From Lysinibacillus sp. ZYM-1 (lineage in GTDB: Bacteria > Bacillota > Bacilli > Bacillales_A > Planococcaceae): a DNA stretch of 64,000 nucleotides. The stretch lies in contig NZ_KQ465112.1 in NCBI RefSeq assembly GCF_001308875.1, positions 1 to 64,000 on the forward strand, read 5' to 3'. Each line of letters begins with the position of its first letter. The stretch's first letter is position 1. Both the position numbers and the translations under genes were made by a program. Below the pieces are notes generated by a model. That model saw only the letters and a list, made by a program, of their open reading frames with translations, made no database searches and was not told the origin of the DNA. Below are positions 36,646 to 46,368 of this stretch, in pieces.

Positions 36646-37278
36646 TTGAGTTTATATGTAGCGTATGTATTGGTGGGACTTGCAATTGCCATGCCTGTAG
36701 GAGCTATTACAGTAGAAATGACAAAGCAAGGACTCAAAAATGGTTTTATGCACGGCTGGGCTGTAGGGCTTGGTGGCATGACCATTGACGTGGTATTAGT
36801 TTTTGCCTTGTATATGGGACTGGCCTCTATATTGGCTATGCCTATGGTACAGCTACCGATGTGGATCATTGGAGCGGGCTTTTTATTCTTTTTAGGGTAT
36901 GATTCTATCAAGAATGCAGATCATGATATTACATTGGCAGGAGAAAAGGTAACTAAGTCTTTTTTTACCTCTTATTTTAATGGCTTATTGGTAGCTATTT
37001 CACCTGGTAACCTTGTTTTTTGGGTCAATGTATTCGGCGTGGTTTTAGCTAAATCTTATGGACAAGGGGAGCAAACAAACTTTTTAATTATTGCTGCTGG
37101 CGTTCTTAGTGGGATTTTACTCCACGATATCGGTTTACTAACCATTGTCTCAGTTACACGTAAAGCCATGAATCGTAAGATGATTAAAACATTTACAATT
37201 GTTGCAGGATTCTTGTTGATTGGCTTTGCTGGTTATTTTATATTTGAATTTATACAAGCAGTTAAGATTTATATATGA
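36646..37278 (+). CDS. LysE-family transporter
   Basis: This 210-residue membrane protein has six predicted segments. The N-terminal YVLVGLAIAMPVGAITVEMTK carries the Pro-Gly signature of LysE/RhtB-type amino-acid exporters, and SPGNLVFWVNVFGVV is the second conserved stretch. TTG 36646 is the probable start, after a weak AAGAAGTG site. It is a single gene; a TATAGT-aaa-ACTATA inverted repeat (36587-36601) in its promoter region may bind a regulator. Confidence 0.85.
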   Translation: MSLYVAYVLVGLAIAMPVGAITVEMTKQGLKNGFMHGWAVGLGGMTIDVVLVFALYMGLASILAMPMVQLPMWIIGAGFLFFLGYDSIKNADHDITLAGEKVTKSFFTSYFNGLLVAISPGNLVFWVNVFGVVLAKSYGQGEQTNFLIIAAGVLSGILLHDIGLLTIVSVTRKAMNRKMIKTFTIVAGFLLIGFAGYFIFEFIQAVKIYI

Positions 37279-37311
37279 AAAGTGCGATCCTATAGATCGC
37301 ACTTTTTTTAT
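37279..37311. terminator. Bidirectional terminator
   Basis: AAAGTGCGATC pairs with GATCGCACTTT around CTATA, followed by TTTTT. It is shared by convergent genes. Confidence 0.9.
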
Positions 37312-38358
37312 TTATGGCGTAACAATCGCCTGTTCTTGGATACAAGCTATAATTTCTTCTGCTACTTGATGTGCTAAAGTAAGCTCTGAAGTAAATCCTA
37401 CACAGGAACAATTCATTTCACCTAAAATATAGCAATCTTCACCAATTTCATTTGTATCTAACATAAAATCGGCTGTCCAGATTAGAGGTAAATCATAGCC
37501 TCCTAATAGGTTCGTCACTTGAGGGAGTTGCGATAAAAAGTTTTCGACAAGCTCTTGCCAATCTTCTGGTTGGTCATAGCGATATTGTGCGCCGGAGAAT
37601 AATGTTGCACTAAAGGCATCCTCTGTATCGGCGGGTTTTTTATGTACCACATGGACGGGATGATTGCGCAACATCAATAAGCGAATTTCACCTTCTGTAA
37701 TACGGGGAAGAAATCGCATATCAATTAACATACCATTCGTTCCGGTGATATATTGCTCACAAAATGTCATAAAGTCGCCAAGTGACCAGTATTCAACATG
37801 ATTATCTTTCGCTTCTGTACATTTAATTTGTGCTTCCAGAGGAACTTCAGCGAGGCCTTCGGCTAGAGGTTCTACTAATTTTACACGCCAAATACCTTCA
37901 CCCGTTGAACCACGGTTTTGCTTAAGGACACGTTCTGTCAATGCCAGTGAAGTAGGAAATTGGCTTTTAAACGCTTCTATTGTGTAGTAGGCGAACGTAT
38001 CATCAGGTACTAAATTTGTAGTAGTAAGCTTTGATAATACATCTTTAGAGCCGTAGCTAATCATCGCATCTGGATGTGGCATGCCAATTACGCCGACATG
38101 GCATAGTTCTCGGAGCATCGTAAAATATTCTTCCTCATGCTGTAAGTTACCAGGGTTTATACGTGATACATAGGCAGCACCATGTTCCTTTACATAGTCA
38201 AAAATCTGCTGTTTTTTTGTGACATCAAAGAAAATTACCTCTGCATCTTGCCCGCGTTGTTTTAGAGCGTCCACCATTGGCATTGTATCAGGACGATAGC
38301 CATCTGGTCCTTTATCAGTGCCACCCTCAACCTCGAAAAAAATAACTTTTTTATCCAC
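37312..38358 (-). CDS. Cj0069-family ATP-grasp-like protein
   Basis: This 348-residue protein matches the Cj0069 family as I remember it. The N-terminal domain (FFEVEGGTDKGPDGYRPDT, then SRINPGN and GMPHPDAMISYGSKDVL) leads into an ATP-grasp-like core with LKQNRGSTGEGIWRVKL (about 165-182) and an end resembling a metal site (DCYILGEMNCSCVGFTSEL). ATP-grasp enzymes join a carboxylate to an amine or thiol; the substrate here is unknown. No biosynthetic partner genes lie nearby. An AGGGAGG site precedes the ATG. Confidence 0.78.
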   Translation of the reverse strand: MDKKVIFFEVEGGTDKGPDGYRPDTMPMVDALKQRGQDAEVIFFDVTKKQQIFDYVKEHGAAYVSRINPGNLQHEEEYFTMLRELCHVGVIGMPHPDAMISYGSKDVLSKLTTTNLVPDDTFAYYTIEAFKSQFPTSLALTERVLKQNRGSTGEGIWRVKLVEPLAEGLAEVPLEAQIKCTEAKDNHVEYWSLGDFMTFCEQYITGTNGMLIDMRFLPRITEGEIRLLMLRNHPVHVVHKKPADTEDAFSATLFSGAQYRYDQPEDWQELVENFLSQLPQVTNLLGGYDLPLIWTADFMLDTNEIGEDCYILGEMNCSCVGFTSELTLAHQVAEEIIACIQEQAIVTP

Positions 38359-38513
38359 AAAAAATACCTCCCTTTTGTCTGTCGTTTATTTTCAGTATAG
38401 TAGACAAACAAGGAGAAAAGATATATGAAATATGTAAATTTTATGTATAAATTCATATATTACAATATCGGTTATAGGAGGTATCGACTATTAAAAGTCT
38501 GAAAAATCGGAAA

Positions 38514-39440
38514 TTAAGGTATTTCAGACTGGTTCTTCTGAAACACTGTGAGATATAGAATCATCAAAAGAATAAGCAAAGTACCTATAAACTGATAGCC
38601 ACCAAAACTAATTTTTAACCACCATACACTTGTGATTACGGCCATTAATGGTTCTAGGCTTCCTAGTAAGCTTGACTCCTTAGGAGATAAATAGTGCAAA
38701 CTAGCTATGTAAAACCAAAAGGCCAACATTGTGCCGAATATGACAATAAAGAGAAAATAGGCAACCGTGGAAAATGTCCAAGTAGATACATCAATAGCCC
38801 ATGGTTGATGGAAAAAACTCATAAAGGTACCACCAATGATCATGGACCAGCCAACAACGAGTAATGAATGAAATTGCTGTAAAAGGGGAACGGCATATAA
38901 TGTGTAAAAGGCAACAGCAAGCCCAGATAATATTCCCCAGCAGATAGCCATAAAAGGGACCGACAATGTCGAAATGGAGCCATTTGTTAATAACAAAAAA
39001 GTCCCAACAAGTGTAAGGGTAACGGCAATACCATCTTGTTTTGTCAGTGGGCTTTGCTTAGATAAAAAGTAATAGGCCATAATGAACATAGGTGCTAAAT
39101 ACTGTAGAAGTGTGGCTACTGCTGAATTTCCAATGGCTATAGACATCATATACGTATATTGGACAGCTAGCATACCGAGTAAACTAAACAATAGTTGTCT
39201 AAAGGCATTTTGTTTTGTCCGCCACATCACAAATATCGACCCATGACGATGAGTAATTTTATAGATCCCTATGAGTAATAGGCCAGACAAAAGCAGGCGA
39301 CTAGAAACAAGCCATCCCACAACTATCTGCTCCTGCTGAAACAATCTTTGGGCAACGGTGCCGCCGATTCCCCAAAAACTTGCTCCAAGAATGACAAGTA
39401 AAAAACCGAGGGTACGATTTTTTTGGATGATTTGATTCAT
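38514..39440 (-). CDS. EamA/DMT-family transporter
   Basis: This 308-residue protein has ten membrane segments in two EamA halves. The second half (about 160-300) contains the AFWFYIASLHYLSPKESSLLGSLEPL signature. Such permeases export metabolites, including amino acids and their analogues. It is divergent from the AraC regulator at 39548, and the 107-base spacer has an AACGA...TCGTT inverted repeat (39490-39508), so that regulator probably controls it. Confidence 0.9.
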   Translation of the reverse strand: MNQIIQKNRTLGFLLVILGASFWGIGGTVAQRLFQQEQIVVGWLVSSRLLLSGLLLIGIYKITHRHGSIFVMWRTKQNAFRQLLFSLLGMLAVQYTYMMSIAIGNSAVATLLQYLAPMFIMAYYFLSKQSPLTKQDGIAVTLTLVGTFLLLTNGSISTLSVPFMAICWGILSGLAVAFYTLYAVPLLQQFHSLLVVGWSMIIGGTFMSFFHQPWAIDVSTWTFSTVAYFLFIVIFGTMLAFWFYIASLHYLSPKESSLLGSLEPLMAVITSVWWLKISFGGYQFIGTLLILLMILYLTVFQKNQSEIP

Positions 39441-39547
39441 CGGTTAACATCTCCTAAACTATCAATATAAGGTGATTATAAAATGTTTTAACGACAATAA
39501 ATATCGTTTTACCATCTTAAAAATATCAATATATTGAGGTGATGAGG

Positions 39548-40426
39548 GTGCCTTTAACACATATAAAAATTGCAAAAGATTTACAAGAGCTAACATTACA
39601 TGGATCAAAAGAATTTCCGGTTGCCTTGTATGAAACGGTAATGAGGTTAGATAGTATGGATTTTATTCCGCTACATTGGCACACAGAAATTCAATTTGTT
39701 TATCTCAAAAGCGGACGTGCCAAGTATCGAATGGGAGCAGATGTTTTAGTCTTGGAAGAAGGGGAGGGATTATTCATCAATGCCTCAGAACTACATGAGG
39801 CTAAGCCTTTTCAAATTGAGCAGGCCATTATTTACTGTGTAAACGTGAACCCTATGATGATTGGAGGATATGAAGGCAGTATTTTTATGACCAAATATGT
39901 TCAACCGTATTTAACTAGTCATCGACTGCCATACGTCAAACTTACTAAGGAATTATCACAAAAAGTAGCATGTATGGCTAATTTAATGCGAGAGCAAGAT
40001 GCATTTTATGAGATGAAAGTTTGGAGAGAGCTATTATCCATTTGGCAATCGATGTTAGCACAATCCTTACTGCCTGAAGAGATGACGGACCCCTCTAACA
40101 TTGTGCAACACGAACGGGCAAAAGCTATGCTGGATTTTTTACATGCACACTATCAGCAGAAAATAGCATTAGAAGATTTATCAAAGCATGTGTATTTAAG
40201 CCGTACTGAATGCAGTAGTTATTTTAAGAAAATTGTTGGGATGACGCCATTTAGCTATTTATTACAATACCGACTTCGCAAAAGTATAGAACTACTGAGG
40301 GATGACGAGCAAACCGTCACGATTATTGCTGCCAATACAGGATTTAGTACAGTCAGTTACTATATAGAAAAATTCAAAGAATATACAGGCTACTCCCCAC
40401 ATGTTTATCGCAAGAAATTTTTATAA
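39548..40426 (+). CDS. AraC-family regulator with cupin domain
   Basis: This is a 292-residue protein. The N-terminal cupin (about 20-110, HWHTEIQFVYLKSGRAKYRM) is followed by two C-terminal HTH units (about 190-290), with LSRTECSSYFKKIVGMTPFS and the AraC signature VTIIAANTGFSTVSYYIEKF. The frame is open to 39539, but GTG 39548, 6 bases after GAGGTG, fits the ribosome site best. Its likely target is the divergent transporter gene. The effector is unknown. Confidence 0.88.
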   Translation: MPLTHIKIAKDLQELTLHGSKEFPVALYETVMRLDSMDFIPLHWHTEIQFVYLKSGRAKYRMGADVLVLEEGEGLFINASELHEAKPFQIEQAIIYCVNVNPMMIGGYEGSIFMTKYVQPYLTSHRLPYVKLTKELSQKVACMANLMREQDAFYEMKVWRELLSIWQSMLAQSLLPEEMTDPSNIVQHERAKAMLDFLHAHYQQKIALEDLSKHVYLSRTECSSYFKKIVGMTPFSYLLQYRLRKSIELLRDDEQTVTIIAANTGFSTVSYYIEKFKEYTGYSPHVYRKKFL

Positions 40427-40549
40427 AGATGAAACTGTGAAGAATCATTGAACATAAATGGAAAAAATATAATCTTTTATGCCTGTAATATATACATGAT
40501 TCACCATTTACAATAAAGTGAAGTTAATAGCATGTAGGGGGCGAAAAGA

Positions 40550-41590
40550 ATGATGATTTTAGGGAAAAAGCAAAATATATGGCTAGCTTTTTTATTCATG
40601 GTGTTGGTCAGCAATTATACGCTTTATAATACGGGGCTTGGTTCGTCCATCTTGCCAATAGAAACAAATGGAGTTGTCTTAGGTTCCCTTATTGATTTAG
40701 TAGTCATCGTACCTGTATTATGGATGCTTTATAAAGGGAAGTTTTCATTAAAGCAGGCAATATTTTTAGCTGCATTTGGCTGTATTGCCGCACGTTTTAT
40801 CATTCCTTTAGAGCATTTACAGCCATTTGTAGCAGTAACGTGGGCAGGCTTTGCAATTGAAGCCATTCTTATTTTATTAGAAATTTTCCTAGTTGCCACA
40901 CTTGTACGTTACCTGCCAAGAATTCTAGACGATGTTCGTGCAAGCTCATTACCCGATTTATTTTCATTTTCACAAGCAGTGGAAAAACAAATACCGAAGC
41001 ATCCTGTCATTCAAATGATTTGTTCGGATTTACTTGTCCTGTATTATGGGTTTGCTAGCTGGAAAAGACAAGAACGCCCCGGACTCACTTTGCATAAAAA
41101 TTCAAGCTATATCGCTTTTCAACTCATGATTATCCACGGTATTGCTATTGAAACGATTGGCATTCACTGGTGGCTACATGAAAAATCCATGATCCTTTCC
41201 ATTGTCTTGCTTATTTTTAATATTTATTCCGTAATCTTCTTTATTGCAGATATGCAAGCTATTCGATTAAATCCTGTATACGTAACAGACGATACAATAT
41301 ATGTTTCGCTAGGTTTAATGAAACGCACAGAAATCCATTTTGATAAAATTGAAGAGATAATAGATGACAAGGAACAGTTAGAACGGAAATTATCAAAAGA
41401 TACGATAGATTTCGTGGCACGTGATTTTGGTGAAGCTTATCCTCAAGTCATTTTAAAAATGAAAGAGCCAGTGGAAGTGACCTTTATGTTAGGTATTAAA
41501 AAGCGCTATAACCAAGTAGCTATTAAAGTTGACCAGTCACAAGAATTTAAACAAATGCTTCAACTAAGAATGTCAAAGCAACTTGCATAA
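40550..41590 (+). CDS. Multi-pass membrane protein, unknown
   Basis: This 346-residue protein has about seven membrane segments in residues 10-260 and a soluble C-terminal domain (about 265-340, LGLMKRTEIHFDKIEEIIDD, VILKMKEPVEVTFMLGIKKR) that looks like a PH-like beta domain. GGGGGCG precedes ATG 40550, with a second ATG immediately after. I do not recognise a named family. It stands alone, ending in a strong bidirectional terminator. Confidence 0.72.
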   Translation: MMILGKKQNIWLAFLFMVLVSNYTLYNTGLGSSILPIETNGVVLGSLIDLVVIVPVLWMLYKGKFSLKQAIFLAAFGCIAARFIIPLEHLQPFVAVTWAGFAIEAILILLEIFLVATLVRYLPRILDDVRASSLPDLFSFSQAVEKQIPKHPVIQMICSDLLVLYYGFASWKRQERPGLTLHKNSSYIAFQLMIIHGIAIETIGIHWWLHEKSMILSIVLLIFNIYSVIFFIADMQAIRLNPVYVTDDTIYVSLGLMKRTEIHFDKIEEIIDDKEQLERKLSKDTIDFVARDFGEAYPQVILKMKEPVEVTFMLGIKKRYNQVAIKVDQSQEFKQMLQLRMSKQLA

Positions 41591-41591
41591 T

Positions 41592-41638
41592 AATAAAAAT
41601 AGCCAACGTTTTGAATAAAAACGTTGGCTATTTTTATT
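41592..41638. terminator. Bidirectional terminator
   Basis: AAAAATAGCCAACGTTTT pairs with AAAACGTTGGCTATTTTT around a short loop, with T and A runs on both sides. Confidence 0.92.
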
Positions 41639-42102
41639 TAATTAAGGTCTGCGACTGCATTTAAAATATCATCGCGGATTGCTTCCCAAAATTGCAGTTG
41701 AACCGAATCACAATACGTATAAAGCTCTTTATGCTGAATGTGATCGTATAGAGCGGCAATTTCTTCTTGATGAAAGTACAATCGATGGTTTAAGGTCGCT
41801 CGTTCTTCCTCCAGACAAAATAATTTATAAATATCAGCTAGGCGCTCCAGCTTCGTTAATTTTTGTGTCATAGCTTCATATTGCTTTTGATGAAAGCGCC
41901 CTACTGCAGTAGTCATCGAAATTCTCGCACGATGTTCCGCTTGTAAAGTACGACATTCCTCCTGACGGATAGCTACACGATACCAAAATTCATAGCGAAT
42001 TGGTAATTCTTTTAGTTCATAGGTAAGTAATGATTTTAAAATTAAATGCACTTGTTCATATGTATCGATGTTTTTTTCTGCGTCTTTAAAAATCCCAAAC
42101 AT
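41638..42102 (-). CDS. Hypothetical helical protein
   Basis: This is a 154-residue, mostly helical cytoplasmic protein starting MFGIFKDAEKNIDTYEQV. The frame extends to 42159, but GGGGGTGG lies 5-6 bases before ATG 42102, so that start is chosen. It is rich in Gln, Glu, Tyr and Leu with no recognisable motif. It is single, convergent with the membrane protein gene and divergent from the biotin operon. Nothing indicates a function. Confidence 0.62.
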   Translation of the reverse strand: MFGIFKDAEKNIDTYEQVHLILKSLLTYELKELPIRYEFWYRVAIRQEECRTLQAEHRARISMTTAVGRFHQKQYEAMTQKLTKLERLADIYKLFCLEEERATLNHRLYFHQEEIAALYDHIQHKELYTYCDSVQLQFWEAIRDDILNAVADLN

Positions 42103-42312
42103 ACGACCACCCCCATATAGTGTAATACTACAAAACTGGATGAAACTCCTTTCATTCATGGAGTAACCCTACATTTATTTTATGAAAAAGCAGTTTCAAT
42201 TAGTGCATTCCTTGAATGATCTAGTTTTTTATGAAGTTATCACAAGATTTGCTATTTTTGTCCGAATTTCTGAGAAATTAAAGAATAGGCATTTACAAAA
42301 TGAAAATAAATG

Positions 42313-42343
42313 TGTTAACTTTTTAATTGTTATAGGTTAACTT
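42313..42343 (+). promoter_or_regulatory. BirA-type biotin operator
   Basis: TGTTAAC...GTTAACTT: two GTTAAC half-sites (42314-42319 and 42336-42341) are separated by 16 bases, just before the GGAGGGGGAGG site of bioD. This is the layout of Bacillus BirA operators. When biotin is plentiful, biotinyl-AMP-bound BirA should block transcription. Confidence 0.8.
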
Positions 42344-42363
42344 AAAGGAGGGGGAGGTTAACG

Positions 42364-43080
42364 ATGCAACATTTTTGGGTTGTCGGTACTGATACAGATG
42401 TTGGCAAAACGATTGTCACTACATTGTTGATGTATCAATTACAAAGACAGGGGTTGGAAATTACACCTTTCAAGCCTGTGCAAACAGGTGAGGTATACGA
42501 CAACGGGCATAGTTATTATGCCGATACAGCTATGTATGAAAAATTTTCCTTACAAGCATTAAATGAAAATCATATTAATGGTTATTCATTTAGGGAGGCC
42601 GCATCACCTCATTTTGCTGCTCAGCTGGAGGGACAGCAAATTGATGTAGAAGATATTTTACGGCGTATTCAGTTTTTACAAGAATCTTACGATGCCGTGA
42701 TATGTGAGGGGGCAGGGGGATTATTTGTACCTTTAGATATCAAACATGGCACAACACTGCTCGATGTCATTGTTAGCAGCAAGCTACCAGTAGTGCTCGT
42801 TACAAGGACATCCCTAGGAACAATCAATCACACATTGTTAACGATGGAGGCATTGAATTCTCGTCAAATCGACGTTTTGGGCATTGTTTTTAATGGTGAC
42901 ACAGGCAGCATGATGGAACAAGACAATATAAACACCATTTTACAATATCATCCTTTACCCTATGCGATTATTCCGCAGCTCCAGAACATTTCACAGCTAA
43001 TGAATATCGACATCACACACACAACATTATTTGAAAGGCTTCATGGATATGAAACAAGAAGTAACGGATTTACAGGCTAG
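42364..43080 (+). CDS. bioD: Dethiobiotin synthase
   Basis: This 238-residue ATP-dependent enzyme closes the ureido ring of dethiobiotin from diaminopelargonate. The P-loop is GTDTDVGKT (8-16). KPVQTGEV supplies the catalytic Lys, and [11 protein letters not shown] is conserved. GGAGGGGGAGG precedes the ATG. It is the first gene of the biotin operon, and its end overlaps bioA by 38 bases in another frame. Confidence 0.95.
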   Translation: MQHFWVVGTDTDVGKTIVTTLLMYQLQRQGLEITPFKPVQTGEVYDNGHSYYADTAMYEKFSLQALNENHINGYSFREAASPHFAAQLEGQQIDVEDILRRIQFLQESYDAVICEGAGGLFVPLDIKHGTTLLDVIVSSKLPVVLVTRTSLGTINHTLLTMEALNSRQIDVLGIVFNGDTGSMMEQDNINTILQYHPLPYAIIPQLQNISQLMNIDITHTTLFERLHGYETRSNGFTG

Positions 43081-44425
43081 AGATTTACGGCATATTTGGC
43101 ATCCTTGCTCGCAGATGAAAGATTACGAAGCATTTCCGCCAATCGTCATAAAAAAGGGACAAGGTGTATGGCTTTATGATGAGCATGATAAACGTTATTT
43201 GGACGCTGTCTCCTCGTGGTGGGTAAATTTATTTGGACACGCTAATCCGCGCATCAGTCAAGTTTTAAGTAATCAAGCGTTCACATTGGAACATACGATA
43301 TTTGCCAACTTTACACATGAACCTGCTATTCAATTAGCTGAAAAATTAGTCGCTTTATCACCACCGGGGTTACATAAAGTATTCTTTGCTGATAACGGTT
43401 CGTCTGCCATCGAAGTGGCATTGAAAATGAGCTTTCAATACCATATGCAGACTGGAAAATCGGCAAAGAAGCGCTTTCTCGCATTAACGGATGCTTATCA
43501 TGGTGAAACTATAGGGGCCTTATCTGTGGGAGGAGTAGGACTTTACAATGAAGTGTTTCAGCCACTTTTATTAGATACAGTACGCGCACAGGGACCAGAT
43601 TGTTTCCGGTGTCCATTCCAGGAACAACCTGCAAGTTGCAATGCACCATGCAGTCAATTTGTAGAAGAGCAGCTCAAGGAACATCATGAGGAAATCACGG
43701 CTGTTATTATAGAACCACTTATTCAGGCTGCAGCAGGGATGAAAATGTATCCACCCATTTATTTAAAACGTCTACGAGCATTATGCTCACAATATGATGT
43801 TCATTTGATTGCTGATGAAGTTGCTGTAGGGTTTGGTCGTACAGGGACATTGTTTGCCTGTGAGCAGGCAGGTGTCACACCTGATTTTATGTGTTTATCA
43901 AAAGGCATAACCGGCGGATATTTACCATTATCCGCTGTCCTAACAAGTGATCAAGTTTATAACGCATTTTATGATGAATATGGAACGATGAAAGCATTTT
44001 TACATTCTCATAGCTATTCTGGCAATACATTGGCATGTCGTGTCGCGCTTGAAGTAGTAACGATGTTTGAAGAAGAGCAAGTGATTGACATGATTCAGCG
44101 CAAGGGGCAACAAATGAAAAACCTAGCAATGACAGCGTTTCGTGATGTGCCTTATGTAGGTGAATACCGACAAGTTGGTTTAGTGGGGGCTATTGAACTT
44201 GTTGCAGACTGTGAGACGAAGGAACCTTTCGCGAGTGAGGAACGAATTGGCTACCAAATTTATCGACTTGCATTAACAAAAGGCTTACTCATTCGACCTC
44301 TTGGAAATGTTTTGTATTTTATGCCACCTTATATTATTTCAAATGAGGAAATGTCTTTCATGATTGACACGACGAAAGAAACGATAGACCAATTTTTCCA
44401 AGACAGGAGGGATGAAGTTGGGTAA
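43043..44425 (+). CDS. bioA: Adenosylmethionine-8-amino-7-oxononanoate aminotransferase
   Basis: This 460-residue PLP aminotransferase makes 7,8-diaminopelargonate. It has [16 protein letters not shown] (substrate Trp/Tyr region), [29 protein letters not shown] (PLP Asp) and [15 protein letters not shown] with the Schiff-base Lys. The frame opens at TTG 43031, but ATG 43043 is 5 bases after AAAGG and is preferred. It overlaps bioD upstream and bioY downstream. The family can use SAM or lysine as amino donor, which is not decidable here. Confidence 0.95.
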   Translation: MDMKQEVTDLQARDLRHIWHPCSQMKDYEAFPPIVIKKGQGVWLYDEHDKRYLDAVSSWWVNLFGHANPRISQVLSNQAFTLEHTIFANFTHEPAIQLAEKLVALSPPGLHKVFFADNGSSAIEVALKMSFQYHMQTGKSAKKRFLALTDAYHGETIGALSVGGVGLYNEVFQPLLLDTVRAQGPDCFRCPFQEQPASCNAPCSQFVEEQLKEHHEEITAVIIEPLIQAAAGMKMYPPIYLKRLRALCSQYDVHLIADEVAVGFGRTGTLFACEQAGVTPDFMCLSKGITGGYLPLSAVLTSDQVYNAFYDEYGTMKAFLHSHSYSGNTLACRVALEVVTMFEEEQVIDMIQRKGQQMKNLAMTAFRDVPYVGEYRQVGLVGAIELVADCETKEPFASEERIGYQIYRLALTKGLLIRPLGNVLYFMPPYIISNEEMSFMIDTTKETIDQFFQDRRDEVG

Positions 44426-45011
44426 ACGACACTCTACTTTAGCTCTAGTCATGATTGCAATGTTTGCCGCCTTAACAGCTATAGGGGCGTTTATTAAAAT
44501 TCCATTACCAATCGTCCCGTTTACCTTACAAATTGTTTTCGTCTTTTTAGCAGGATGTTTACTGGGTAGTCGCAATGGATTTTATAGTCAGCTTGTTTAT
44601 ATAGGTGTTGGATTGGTAGGGTTACCTGTTTTTACTCAGGGAGGGGGCATCACATACGTGTTACAGCCGACATTTGGCTATCTTATTGGCTTTGCCCTCG
44701 CGGCTTATGTGATTGGGATTATCCTTGAAAGGGTAGAGACGCCAACGAAAAAGCATTTTATTGGTGCTACAATCACAGGGCTTTTCATTATTTACGGTAT
44801 AGCAGTTCCCTATTTATATGTAGCCCTAAATTTCTGGTTAGATATGTCAACAAGCTGGTCCCATGTTTTCGTTATTGGCTTTTTAAGTAGTATAGTTGCA
44901 GATTTTTGCTTAGCTATTTCAGCCGCCTTATTAGCTGAGAAATTGTATAAAGTATTTCAGTCGGCAAGAGGGGTAACTATTTCTCAAGTAGAAAGGGAGA
45001 ATATGATATGA
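44418..45011 (+). CDS. bioY: Biotin transporter BioY
   Basis: This 197-residue membrane protein has six hydrophobic segments and is the substrate-binding S component of the biotin ECF transporter. Family stretches are [22 protein letters not shown] near the N-terminus and [33 protein letters not shown] ends 7 bases before TTG 44418, which overlaps the bioA stop; ATG 44412 in the same frame is too close to it. It overlaps bioB by 4 bases. No ECF ATPase is nearby. Confidence 0.93.
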   Translation: MGKRHSTLALVMIAMFAALTAIGAFIKIPLPIVPFTLQIVFVFLAGCLLGSRNGFYSQLVYIGVGLVGLPVFTQGGGITYVLQPTFGYLIGFALAAYVIGIILERVETPTKKHFIGATITGLFIIYGIAVPYLYVALNFWLDMSTSWSHVFVIGFLSSIVADFCLAISAALLAEKLYKVFQSARGVTISQVERENMI

Positions 45012-46003
45012 ATTATTTACAGTTAGCACAGGAAGTAATTGCTGGCAAAATCATTTGCAATGAAGAGGCACTTGCTCTTCTAAATAGTGAGGATGATGAG
45101 CTATTACAACTAATGGATGGTGCTTTTGCGATTCGTCGGCATTATTTCGGTAGAAAAGTAAAGCTGAATATGATTATGAATGCCAAAAGCGGCTATTGCC
45201 CGGAGGATTGTGGCTATTGCTCCCAATCATCAAAATCAACGGCACCTATAGAAAAATACCCTTTTATTACAAAAAAAGAAATCTTAGCTGGGGCAAAAAG
45301 AGCGTTTGACAATAAGATTGGAACGTATTGTATTGTGGCAAGTGGGCGTGGGCCGACAAGGAAGGATGTCAATGTGGTGAGCGAGGCGGTTGCTGAAATT
45401 AAGGAAAAGTACGGCTTGAAAGTTTGTGCCTGTCTTGGCTTGCTAAAAGAAGAACAGGCACAGCAATTAAAGAAGGCAGGGGTGGATCGTTACAATCATA
45501 ATTTGAATACTTCTGAACGTCATCATTCTTTCATCACGACTTCACATACGTATGAGGATCGTATCAATACGGTAGAGATCGTCAAAAAGCATGGGATCTC
45601 ACCTTGCTCAGGTGCCATTATTGGTATGAAGGAAACAAGGGAAGATGTTGTCAATATTGCGCGTGCTCTTCATCAATTAGATGCAGATTCCATTCCTGTT
45701 AACTTTTTAAATGCGATTGATGGGACAAAGCTGGAAGGGACAAAGGACTTAAATCCGCGCTATTGTTTAAAGGTCTTAGCGTTGTTCCGTTACATTAATC
45801 CAACAAAGGAAATCCGAATTTCGGGTGGGCGTGAAATCAATCTCGGCTCACTACAGCCGCTGGGTCTCTATGCAGCGAATAGTATATTTGTAGGGGATTA
45901 TTTAACAACGGCTGGCCAAGAAGCAAATAGTGATTATCGTATGTTGGAGGATTTAGGCTTTGAGATTGAATTAACGCAAAAGCAAGAAGCAGTATTTTGT
46001 TAA
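45008..46003 (+). CDS. bioB: Biotin synthase
   Basis: This 331-residue radical-SAM enzyme inserts sulfur into dethiobiotin. The radical cluster ligands are Cys64, Cys68 and Cys71 (GYCPEDCGYCSQSS). YNHNLNTSERHH and ISGGREINLG match the second Fe-S cluster and substrate sites. It is the last gene of the operon, translationally coupled to bioY, with a terminator following. The operon has bioD, bioA, bioY and bioB but no bioF, bioW or bioI. Confidence 0.97.
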   Translation: MNYLQLAQEVIAGKIICNEEALALLNSEDDELLQLMDGAFAIRRHYFGRKVKLNMIMNAKSGYCPEDCGYCSQSSKSTAPIEKYPFITKKEILAGAKRAFDNKIGTYCIVASGRGPTRKDVNVVSEAVAEIKEKYGLKVCACLGLLKEEQAQQLKKAGVDRYNHNLNTSERHHSFITTSHTYEDRINTVEIVKKHGISPCSGAIIGMKETREDVVNIARALHQLDADSIPVNFLNAIDGTKLEGTKDLNPRYCLKVLALFRYINPTKEIRISGGREINLGSLQPLGLYAANSIFVGDYLTTAGQEANSDYRMLEDLGFEIELTQKQEAVFC

Positions 46004-46029
46004 GCTTATGAAATGAACATCTACTACAG

Positions 46030-46060
46030 AGAAACCGTACAAGTGTACGGTTTCTTGCTT
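46030..46060 (+). terminator. Terminator of the biotin operon
   Basis: AGAAACCGTACA pairs with TGTACGGTTTCT around a 2-base centre (likely a 4-base loop), followed by TGCTT; the T run is weak. Confidence 0.7.
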
Positions 46061-46067
46061 GTTATGG

Positions 46068-46153
46068 ATAGAACGAGAAAAGTGGTGTATAAAAATCGAA
46101 AAGCAGTGGATAGAAAGCAAAAAGTGACGGATAAACCTGACAAGTCAAACCGG
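46068..46153. repeat. 21-bp imperfect tandem repeats (about 4 units)
   Basis: Units starting ATA(G/A)AA run at 46068-46088, 46089-46109, 46110-46130 and 46131-46153. Each has a (C/G)NAAAAG(T/C) core and ends GTGG or GACGG. The fourth is more diverged and 2 bases longer. It lies just after the biotin operon terminator. The role is unknown. Confidence 0.6.
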
Positions 46154-46173
46154 TTATATACCTAAAAAATAAA

Positions 46174-46229
46174 GGTTTTCACAAATTGTTCAATGAAAGC
46201 GTTTTGAAATTGAACAGTTTGTGAAGACC
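46174..46229. repeat. 21-bp inverted repeat with 14-base loop
   Basis: 46174-46194 pairs with 46209-46229 over 21 bp with only two G-U pairs (as RNA) or two mismatches (as DNA). The arms contain TTCACAAATTGTTCAAT and ATTGAACAGTTTGTGAA. It is too long for a usual operator and has no T run. It may be a mobile-element remnant or a structured RNA. Confidence 0.65.
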
Positions 46230-46368
46230 TTCACATATAGCTTTCTTTTTTAAAAAATCAGCGTAAAATAAGAATCAAGTAAGGAATTGTTGTAAAACAG
46301 TTGACGAGAAGTCTCACAAATTTTGATGGTTGTTATATTATTTATAATAAGAGAAGGGAGCTTTTCAC

